5,164 nt of DNA from Halovenus sp. (GTDB lineage: Archaea > Halobacteriota > Halobacteria > Halobacteriales > Haloarculaceae). A program made the translations under genes and the position numbers. Numbering within the stretch: position 1 is the stretch's first letter; each line of letters starts with the position of its first letter. This document shows, in pieces, positions 1-5,164 of this stretch. The stretch covers positions 1-5,164 of the forward strand of contig JAQCNR010000279.1 in the NCBI GenBank assembly GCA_028274925.1. Direction: 5' to 3'. Under the pieces are notes generated by a model. It was not told the DNA's origin, did no database searches, and saw nothing but the letters and a program-made list of their open reading frames with translations.

Positions 1-1653
1 TATCCCGAGGGTAAGGTTCAGTTCGACCTGATCGCCGCTGACGTGCTCGATTTCTCGGAGTCGGGGATCGACCGACTGTCCCTCGAATGGCAACCACTCG
101 CCGCGGAAGGTGTACCGGTAGAGCTGTCGCTCCGGGAAGGTGTCGACAACCGCGAACTCGCGGTGTTGGATGGCGTAGACCACCTCGTCGTCGAAGTCGG
201 GGTCGTTGCGCAGTTTCTGGAAGGGATGGTTGAGCCAGTCGCCGTACGGCGTCGGCAGGAAGACGAGACCGTTCTCGAACTGCTGGTTTTCGACGGGTTT
301 GTAGGCATGCTCGTACTGCTCGGTGGTTTCGTAGTTCTCCGACAGCGGTGCCCCGACGGCACCGGCGGCCAGACCGGCGAAGACGAGTACTGCGGCGATT
401 CCGAGTACCGGCACCGCCCGCGCGACGGGGCCGTCCACACGCTCGTGGATGTCCCTCGCAGTGTCGAACAGGCTGGTCGCCCCAACTGCACCGAGTGTGA
501 CTGTTGGCAACAGCAGTCCAACGTGGTAGTACGGTCCCAGAAGCGAGATGAGGCCGTCGTTCGGGTTCGAGAGGTCACCCAGGACGTTCAGTGTCCCCCA
601 GAAGTAGATGTTGCCGACGGTGATGGTGACGAAGACGGCGAGCACCGCAAGTGTGTGCGGGTCTCGCCGGTGTTCACGCCGGCGCAGCACCGCTCCGAGG
701 CCCACAACTGCGAGCAGGGTGCCGAACACTCCGGCGGGCGCCCACCGGGTGGCGTACTGCCAGAGATTGCGCCCGTTGGCTTCGAGTGCCAGTTCCGGGG
801 TGTACTCGCGCTCGTAGCCGACAATTTCGTGCTCGCCAAAGCCCAGCCCATCCCGGGGGGCGAAGGCCTCGTAGGGGAAGGTGAGCGGGTCGCCCGTGAT
901 GACGGCGTTGTACCCGAGCGCGAGGGCAACGCCGACCAGCCCCAGTGCAGCGACGAGACCCTGCCGGACAATCACGTCGCGGTCGAGGCTCCGAAGCGTC
1001 CACAGCGCGTGACAAATAAACGGCGTCGCAAACAGCACCGCAGTGTACGGTCGTGCCCAAAACGAGAGAGCAATTGCGCCGCCGGCGAGGGCGGCGAACC
1101 GTCGGCGTCCGGTTCGGTCGGCACAGAGATAGCCCCACGCGAACAGCAGGTTCAGCGTAAACGCAGGCACGTACGGCAGGAAAGCGCTCGACTGGAGGAC
1201 AAACAGCGGCGAGACCGCGAGCAGTACCGCGGCCACCAACCCTGTTCGGTCGTCGAACAGTTCGCTCACGATGCCGTCGGTCAACGCGACTGCCAGTGCC
1301 GCCAGTACTGCGAGCGTGAGGCGGAAGCTACCCACAACTCCACCGAGTGCGAACAGTCCAGCCGTGACGGGCGTGTACTTCGAGTACATCGACTCGCCGT
1401 CTGAGACGAAAAACCACGGCTGAAACGACTCCGAGACGGGCGGTCGCATCCGCAACTGTCCCTCTAGCAGCATCTCTGCTTGCTGGAGATAGACGGCTTC
1501 GTCGTGGTTCGAGGTGTAGTACGGAAAGACGGTCTCGCCGAGAATGAAAATCCCCACGCCGGTCAGCACCGCGAGTACGAGCGTTGCCTGCCGGTCCCGG
1601 GTCAGCCAGTCTTGACCGCGCGATACGACGGCCGACAGTCGGTCTTCGCTCAT
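1..1653 (-). CDS. Membrane glycosyltransferase, GT39/PMT-like superfamily (3' end outside window)
   Basis: The frame is open for 551 codons from the ATG at 1653 to the window edge with no stop, so the C-terminus is missing. This is probably a polyprenyl-linked sugar transferase of the GT39/ArnT-like superfamily, acting in the cytoplasmic membrane with its active site facing outside. A first membrane helix (about residues 21-39) is followed by an outer loop with an Asp-Glu pair (D51-E52, in the NHDEAVY stretch). This is where the family has its catalytic acidic residue. The KYTP stretch (92-95) resembles the family's His/Lys-Tyr-Pro-Pro motif, and FWARPY (198-203) its conserved Arg-Pro helix. 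I count roughly ten to eleven hydrophobic segments up to about residue 435. They are followed by a soluble domain of at least 115 residues, predicted outside the cell. The ATG is well supported by GGAGGAG just upstream. It starts 13 nt after the permease stop, so it is probably co-transcribed with the permease. Donor and acceptor cannot be read from the sequence. Family assignment is fairly sure; exact substrate unknown. Confidence 0.8.
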   Translation of the reverse strand, partial: MSEDRLSAVVSRGQDWLTRDRQATLVLAVLTGVGIFILGETVFPYYTSNHDEAVYLQQAEMLLEGQLRMRPPVSESFQPWFFVSDGESMYSKYTPVTAGLFALGGVVGSFRLTLAVLAALAVALTDGIVSELFDDRTGLVAAVLLAVSPLFVLQSSAFLPYVPAFTLNLLFAWGYLCADRTGRRRFAALAGGAIALSFWARPYTAVLFATPFICHALWTLRSLDRDVIVRQGLVAALGLVGVALALGYNAVITGDPLTFPYEAFAPRDGLGFGEHEIVGYEREYTPELALEANGRNLWQYATRWAPAGVFGTLLAVVGLGAVLRRREHRRDPHTLAVLAVFVTITVGNIYFWGTLNVLGDLSNPNDGLISLLGPYYHVGLLLPTVTLGAVGATSLFDTARDIHERVDGPVARAVPVLGIAAVLVFAGLAAGAVGAPLSENYETTEQYEHAYKPVENQQFENGLVFLPTPYGDWLNHPFQKLRNDPDFDDEVVYAIQHREFAVVDTFPERQLYRYTFRGEWLPFEGQSVDPRLREIEHVSGDQVELNLTLGI

Positions 1654-1656
1654 TGT

Positions 1657-1663
1657 CTCCTCC
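1657..1663 (-). promoter_or_regulatory. Strong Shine-Dalgarno for the glycosyltransferase gene
   Basis: On the minus strand GGAGGAG lies 3 nt before the ATG at 1653 (5 nt if GGAGG alone is taken as the pairing core). It fills most of the 13-nt gap after the permease stop codon. It fixes the glycosyltransferase start and suggests translation re-initiation from a shared messenger. It is the best ribosome binding site in the window; the other two visible starts have only GGAG at longer distances. Confidence 0.75.
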
Positions 1664-1666
1664 GGA

Positions 1667-3316
1667 TTAGGTCCCGTCGTAGCCGTCCTGTCGGAGGATA
1701 ATCAGCATCGACAGCGCGGAGACACCGATGAGTGCCAGCGCTGGCACGGCGGCCTGCCCATAATAGGCGGCCTCCTGCACCTGCCAGACGTAGGTCACGA
1801 CAGTCTCGCTGCCCAGCGGCTTCAGGATGAGCGTCGCTGGCAGTTCCTTCATCGTCGTCAGGAAGACCAGCGCCCCGCCGGCGATGATTCCGGGCGTAAT
1901 CTGTGGTAACACGACGCGTCGGAACGACCGCAGCGGCGTATCGCCCATCGACCGCGCCGCTTCGACGTAGGTGGGGTCGACCTGTAACACCGAGGATTTC
2001 ATCGTTCCGACGGCTTGTGGCACGAACCGGATCACGTACGCGAATACGAGGACGAATATCGTCCCGTACAGCACCCGTGCGTACCGGATGCCGAAGACCA
2101 GCAAGGCAAGTCCGACGACGACGCCCGGCGTCGCGTAGCCGATGTAGCTTGCTCGCTCCGGCAGTGAGCCAAACCGGGAACTGCTGCGCGCCGAGAGATA
2201 CGCCAGCGGCAGGCCGACGATGACCGCGATGACGGCTGCCGCCAGCGAGACACTCATCGAGTTGAGGACGTAGCCGAACTGGAAGGTGAACCCACCCTCG
2301 GCGAAGCCCGGTGACGGCCGTCGAAGCCACATCACCAGAATTCCGACCGGCAGTGCGAGTCCGAGTCCGGCAATCAGCGCACAGAACCCGACTGCGGGCA
2401 GTTTCCACCAGCCGAGAGCGATACGGCCCGCGCGTCGGTTGCCGCTCGAGACGTGTGCACCCTCGCTGTTCGCGCTGATACGCGATTCCAGGGTCAGGAT
2501 GACGATAGTCAGCACCAACAACAACAGCGACAGCACGGCCGCCCGGCCCAGCAGGAAGTTGTTGTAGCGGACGTAAATCATCCGCGTGAACACGTCGTAG
2601 CGCATGATCTGTGGCGTCCCGAAATCCGACAGCGTGTACAGCGCGACCAGCAGTGCGCCGGCAGCGATACCGGGCTTGATCTGTGGCAGTGTCACGCGAC
2701 GAAATGCCTCCCAGCGGGAGTGATTCAGCGTCCGTGCTGCCTCGACGACGGTGCCGTCGAAGGAAAGCAGTGAGGCCCGCGTCGTCAGGTAGACGTACGG
2801 GTAGGTATACAGTGTCAACACCAGCGTCGCGCCGAAGAGGCCGTAAATCTCGGGCAGTTCCTGAATGCCCAGCGGCGCGAGCGCTCCCTGCAACACACCC
2901 CGGGGACCGAACGCGGAGACGAAGGCGAAGGCTCCGATGTAGCTTGGAATCACAAGCGGGAGCGCCGCGACGACGGTCCAGAACCGACGGAAGGGCAGGT
3001 CGGTCTGGACAGTCAGGACTGCCAGTGGCACACCGATGAGAATCGAGCACGCGGTCACCGACCCAGTCAACAGCAGCGAGTTGAGAATAATCTCTCCGGT
3101 GCTCGCGCTGAAGACAATCGCGACGACTTCGTCGAAGCCAACGATTCTGGCCTCTTCGAGCAGCCAGACGAACGGAATCAACAGCAGCGCCGCGATCAGT
3201 GTCGCGACGGCTGCGAGTCCGAGTTCCCTGAATCGCCGGCGGACCAGCGCGGCTCCGGCGTGAAGTTGCTGGGGCCACGAGGACCCGTCGTCGCCGGCGT
3301 CTGTTGTGCTGTCCAT
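1667..3316 (-). CDS. ABC transporter permease, fused two-domain FbpB type (probable Fe3+ import)
   Basis: This 549-residue membrane protein forms the channel of a binding-protein-dependent importer, most likely for ferric iron. Two copies of the binding-protein-dependent permease domain are fused in one chain, as in FbpB/SfuB and ThiP. Each carries an EAA loop, the cytoplasmic contact for the ATPase: E192-A-A to L210-P211 and E452-A-A to L470-P471, both ending in LPQI(K/T)PGI. About twelve hydrophobic segments can be counted, six per half; the first spans about residues 33-53 and the halves are joined by a polar linker around 277-300. The stretch KELPATLILKPLG (490-502) followed by VW is typical of iron-type FbpB permeases. 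Length is near the family norm. The chosen ATG (3316) gives an acidic N-terminus (MDSTTDAGDD). An ATG 4 nt upstream opens a different, Arg-rich frame and is rejected. GGAG sits right after the previous stop but 21 nt from the ATG, too far to be a normal Shine-Dalgarno. It follows the binding-protein gene by 25 nt. No ATPase gene adjoins. Confidence 0.9.
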   Translation of the reverse strand: MDSTTDAGDDGSSWPQQLHAGAALVRRRFRELGLAAVATLIAALLLIPFVWLLEEARIVGFDEVVAIVFSASTGEIILNSLLLTGSVTACSILIGVPLAVLTVQTDLPFRRFWTVVAALPLVIPSYIGAFAFVSAFGPRGVLQGALAPLGIQELPEIYGLFGATLVLTLYTYPYVYLTTRASLLSFDGTVVEAARTLNHSRWEAFRRVTLPQIKPGIAAGALLVALYTLSDFGTPQIMRYDVFTRMIYVRYNNFLLGRAAVLSLLLLVLTIVILTLESRISANSEGAHVSSGNRRAGRIALGWWKLPAVGFCALIAGLGLALPVGILVMWLRRPSPGFAEGGFTFQFGYVLNSMSVSLAAAVIAVIVGLPLAYLSARSSSRFGSLPERASYIGYATPGVVVGLALLVFGIRYARVLYGTIFVLVFAYVIRFVPQAVGTMKSSVLQVDPTYVEAARSMGDTPLRSFRRVVLPQITPGIIAGGALVFLTTMKELPATLILKPLGSETVVTYVWQVQEAAYYGQAAVPALALIGVSALSMLIILRQDGYDGT

Positions 3317-3341
3317 CCATCGAGGATTCGGTAGCTGCTCC

Positions 3342-4514
3342 TTAGAGGATTCCGGTTTCGCTCAACAGTTCGAGCGTTGGTTCGGTGTCTGCGAGTGCTG
3401 CGAGGTCGATATCCGGTGGGTTCAGTTCGTCGATGGTCGGCAGGCCGCCGACTGGCTGAACGCCGGGAATCGTCGGGTACGCGAAGGTTCGCGTCGCGAA
3501 GAACTCCTGTGCCTCTGCCGAGAGCAGGTGGCGGATGAAGTTCTCCGCAAGTTCGACGTCGCTGGCACCTTGGACGATCTGTGCGCCGGAAACGTTGATC
3601 AGCGCGCCGGCGTCGCCGCTGGTAAAGGCGAGTTCGACAGGCGCGTTCTGGCGCTGGCTGCGCACGCGAAGCGAGTAGTAGTGGTTCGCGAAGCCAGCGT
3701 TCAGTGCACCGTTTGCAACCTCGTTCGAGATGGCGAACTCGTTGGGGTACTGCTCGATGCCAGCGTCGACCATCGCGTTGAGCCACGAGCGCGTCTCGGA
3801 CTCGCCGCGAATCAGCCGCATCGCCGTGACGAACGCCTGGAAGGCACTGTAGGTCGGTGCCCAGCCCATGCTGTCCTGCAGAACGCCGGCCTCCGGGAAC
3901 TCCTGCACAGTGTCAGGAATGTCTGAGCGGCTGAGCTGACTGGAGTTGTACGGCACTGCGCGGGCGCGCCCAGCGAAACCAATCCAGCCCTCGGCCTGGA
4001 GACTCGACGGGACTTCACCGGTAATCTCCGACGGGAGCGACAGTGCCGCCCCGTTCTGTGCAACGTTGCCCAGCGACCCGGCGTCGACTGCGAGGAACAG
4101 GTCGGCCTGGCTCGCGCCGGCGTTGACCTCCTCGACGATGCGGTTCGAGAGCTGACTCGAGGCGTCGAGTGACTGCTGGTAGGAGAAGTCCGGGTAAATT
4201 TGCGAGAGGATGTCGATAAGGTCGAGGTACAGCCCACCCTCGCCGCCGCCGAGGTAGAAGTTCAACTCTCCTTCGAGGTCCGGAAGGTCTGCAATCGAGG
4301 TTCCACTCGGCTCGGGTCGGCCCGAGACGAGGGGCCCGGACCCGCGGAAGGTGGCGAGGCTGAAATCTAAGGCGTCGCCGTCGTTGTTGTCATCGCCGCC
4401 AAACATGCCGAAACAGCCCGCAAGACTTGCCGCTCCAGCCGCGGCACTGGCCGCGAGAATACGTCGTCTGTCGCTCGATACTTGTTCGTCCGTTCGTCCG
4501 TGTTCGTTGGTCAT
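3342..4514 (-). CDS. Tat-exported lipoprotein, ABC substrate-binding protein, FbpA-like (probable Fe3+)
   Basis: This 390-residue extracytoplasmic binding protein should capture the substrate and deliver it to the downstream permease. The N-terminus has a twin-arginine signal (S13-S-D-R-R-R-I-L20), a short Ala-rich hydrophobic stretch and the lipobox LAGC, making C34 the probable lipidated residue. An Asp/Asn-rich tether (41-49) follows. The mature part fits family-1 iron-binding proteins: ELNFYLGGGEGGLY (83-96) as the first strand and loop, ADLFLAVDAGSL (137-148), GRARAVPYN (182-190), and NHYY (277-280). Y279-Y280 align by motif with the paired iron-binding tyrosines of FbpA. AYPTIPGVQP near the C-terminus is also typical. 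The His that is the N-terminal iron ligand in Haemophilus FbpA is not seen; that loop is Gly-rich. The start is supported by the Tat signal directly after it and by a GGAG 11 nt upstream. The gene lies 38 nt after the RGP-like gene and 25 nt before the permease. Ferric iron is the likeliest substrate; another metal or a small anion cannot be excluded. Confidence 0.88.
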   Translation of the reverse strand: MTNEHGRTDEQVSSDRRRILAASAAAGAASLAGCFGMFGGDDNNDGDALDFSLATFRGSGPLVSGRPEPSGTSIADLPDLEGELNFYLGGGEGGLYLDLIDILSQIYPDFSYQQSLDASSQLSNRIVEEVNAGASQADLFLAVDAGSLGNVAQNGAALSLPSEITGEVPSSLQAEGWIGFAGRARAVPYNSSQLSRSDIPDTVQEFPEAGVLQDSMGWAPTYSAFQAFVTAMRLIRGESETRSWLNAMVDAGIEQYPNEFAISNEVANGALNAGFANHYYSLRVRSQRQNAPVELAFTSGDAGALINVSGAQIVQGASDVELAENFIRHLLSAEAQEFFATRTFAYPTIPGVQPVGGLPTIDELNPPDIDLAALADTEPTLELLSETGIL

Positions 4515-4525
4515 GTATCTGAGTT

Positions 4526-4529
4526 CTCC
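4526..4529 (-). promoter_or_regulatory. Possible Shine-Dalgarno for the binding-protein gene
   Basis: GGAG on the minus strand, 11 nt before the ATG at 4514, inside the 38-nt gap after the RGP-like stop codon. The spacing is long for haloarchaea, so this is weak support. The start rests mainly on the Tat signal peptide that follows it. Confidence 0.4.
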
Positions 4530-4552
4530 AAATTACGGTTATCGCTGTCGAT

Positions 4553-5164
4553 TCAGTCGTCTGCCGCGGCGGGGACGCGCTGTAGTTCGTCGAGACAATC
4601 AAGCCAGTCGTGCATATGCTCGCCGACGTAGGGCAGGAACTCGCCGTTGCGGTAGGCCTCGGGGTCGGCGTCACAGAGCGAGTCGGCCATCGCGCGGAAC
4701 GCGTCTTCGTAGCTCTCTGCGTCTTCACCGACATCGTCCTCAGACGGCTTCTCCGTCTGAGCGGCCCGTGGAACCTTCGGTTCCACGTCGTCGACGCACT
4801 CCCAGACGTGCTCGTTCAGTTCGAGGCCAGCAACCTCGTTGTGCAGGTCGTCGAACGTCGACCGGGCGGCCTTGTTGTGCTCACAGAGCGGTCGACCGTT
4901 GTAGATCTGTTTGCCGAGCAGGTCGCAGGCGCGCTTGAGGAACACACCGCTCCAGATATCGTCGAATCGGCCAACATCCCACTCGTTGTCGTCCATCGGC
5001 AACTGGTAGAAGGCTGGGATCACTTCGCGGCGGAAGGCGAGATTCATCGAACAGACGGTGAGGTAGTTGTCTTCGGCAGCGACGAAATCCGAACCGAAAT
5101 CGTCCTTCTCGGTTCGGGTCTGGGCCTGTCCTTGCAGGTCGCCGTCCATCAGGATGCGTACCGC
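4553..5164 (-). CDS. RGP-family protein (UDP-arabinopyranose mutase-like), C-terminal part; 5' end outside window
   Basis: The last 203 residues of a protein read in from the right edge; the frame stays open above the internal Met at 5149, so that ATG is not taken as the start. The visible part matches the C-terminal half of reversibly glycosylated polypeptides, best known from plants as cytosolic UDP-arabinopyranose mutases or self-glycosylating proteins. Diagnostic stretches are CSMNLAFRREVIPAFY (38-53) and VGRFDDIWSGVFLKRACDLLG (64-84), corresponding to the plant MNLAF and GR(Y)DD(M)W(A)G motifs. A run like KxxLPxxxHxKAxxxFxDLxxE is reflected at about 85-110, with H96 and K98 retained. The family's Asp-rich nucleotide-sugar site lies upstream and cannot be seen. 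After the core (ending near residue 127) comes an 18-residue stretch encoded by two hairpins, then an acidic tail (143-203) that I do not recognise. The TGA is 38 nt from the binding-protein start, so shared transcription is plausible. The actual reaction in archaea is not established; an ordinary GT2-like role remains possible. Confidence 0.7.
   Translation of the reverse strand, partial: AVRILMDGDLQGQAQTRTEKDDFGSDFVAAEDNYLTVCSMNLAFRREVIPAFYQLPMDDNEWDVGRFDDIWSGVFLKRACDLLGKQIYNGRPLCEHNKAARSTFDDLHNEVAGLELNEHVWECVDDVEPKVPRAAQTEKPSEDDVGEDAESYEDAFRAMADSLCDADPEAYRNGEFLPYVGEHMHDWLDCLDELQRVPAAADD
4739..4761. repeat. Perfect inverted repeat, 9-bp stem, 5-nt loop
   Basis: CTCAGACGG (4739-4747) is the exact reverse complement of CCGTCTGAG (4753-4761), separated by CTTCT. 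It lies within the RGP-like coding sequence (coding residues about 135-142). There is no T-run after it on either strand, so it is not a terminator. Confidence 0.85.
4767..4787. repeat. Perfect inverted repeat, 9-bp stem, 3-nt loop
   Basis: CGTGGAACC (4767-4775) is the exact reverse complement of GGTTCCACG (4779-4787), with a TTC loop. It begins only 5 bp after the neighbouring hairpin ends, and its stem is unrelated in sequence to that one. Together they fill almost all of a 49-bp block inside the coding sequence. Confidence 0.85.

Larger units (their letters stand above)
4734..4792. repeat. Possible in-frame palindromic element: two tandem hairpins between TCGTC direct repeats
   Basis: The direct repeat TCGTC occurs at 4734-4738 and 4788-4792, abutting a block of two perfect hairpins with nothing between. 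The distance from one repeat to the other is 54 bp, exactly 18 codons, so the block keeps the RGP-like frame. In the protein, Asp-Asp-Val occurs on both sides (residues 125-127 and 143-145), as a duplicated insertion site would give. The inserted residues (about 128-142, EPKVPRAAQTEKPSE) are unlike the acidic sequence around them. No transposase is present, so any movement would have needed enzymes supplied elsewhere. Caution: GACGA on the coding strand is a common Asp-Asp codon string in haloarchaea, so the flanking repeat alone could be chance; the two perfect hairpins are stronger evidence. Confidence 0.5.

Noticed and set aside
43..1404. 453-codon open frame on the plus strand
   Set aside because: It lies antisense and codon-aligned to the membrane glycosyltransferase. 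Its translation is polar, rich in Arg, Glu and Cys, with no domain. GC-rich haloarchaeal genes often leave such antisense frames open.
1650..3320. 556-codon minus-strand frame spanning the whole permease gene, starting at an ATG 4 nt upstream of it
   Set aside because: The translation is extremely Arg-rich with no membrane segments, whereas the overlapping frame gives a textbook permease. It is a frame shadow of the real gene.
3306..3926. 206-codon plus-strand frame opposite the binding-protein gene
   Set aside because: It is antisense to a gene with clear family motifs; its own product has no recognisable domain and no ribosome binding site.
4530..4545. AT-rich stretch before the binding-protein gene as a TATA box
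   Set aside because: It is only about 16-31 nt from the ATG. An archaeal TATA box there would place the transcript start at or inside the coding sequence, and no BRE is evident. Read-through from the upstream gene is simpler.
4515..4552. Iron-responsive (DtxR/SirR-type) operator before the binding-protein gene
   Set aside because: No inverted repeat of the expected kind is present in the 38-nt gap; iron regulation of these genes cannot be supported from this window.
4739..4787. Hairpin pair as a transcription terminator
   Set aside because: No T-run follows either hairpin on either strand, and the block lies in the middle of an open reading frame with about 60 conserved-frame codons still to come.
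5147..5149. ATG as the start of the RGP-like gene
   Set aside because: The frame stays open above it to the window edge and the family's N-terminal half is missing, so this is an internal Met.

Overview
The window looks like haloarchaeal chromosomal DNA. The GC content is high, the soluble proteins are acidic (runs of Asp and Glu), and the binding protein carries a twin-arginine signal followed by a lipobox Cys, the usual way haloarchaea export lipoproteins. All four genes lie on the minus strand, are closely packed, and read from the right edge of the window to the left. Both end genes are cut by the window edges.

In transcription order: (1) 5164-4553, the C-terminal part of a protein of the reversibly glycosylated polypeptide (RGP / UDP-arabinopyranose mutase) family; (2) after 38 nt, a Tat-exported lipoprotein of the ferric-iron binding protein (FbpA-like) family; (3) after 25 nt, a fused two-domain ABC permease of the FbpB type; (4) after 13 nt with a strong Shine-Dalgarno, a polytopic membrane glycosyltransferase of the GT39/PMT-like superfamily, whose C-terminus runs off the left edge. 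The spacings suggest one transcription unit, and no terminator or convincing promoter is visible inside the window.

The middle two genes make a binding-protein-dependent importer, most likely for Fe3+, but no ATPase gene adjoins them here. The outer two genes are sugar-related: an RGP-type nucleotide-sugar protein and a membrane sugar transferase. They may act in surface glycan assembly, though nothing in the sequence ties them functionally to the transporter.

The most unusual structure is inside the RGP gene. Two perfect 9-bp-stem hairpins stand in tandem within 49 bp, abutted on both sides by the direct repeat TCGTC, and add 18 codons in frame just after the conserved RGP core. This resembles a small palindromic element inserted in frame into a coding sequence. 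There is no RNA gene, CRISPR array, transposase gene, or gene-free stretch longer than 38 bases.
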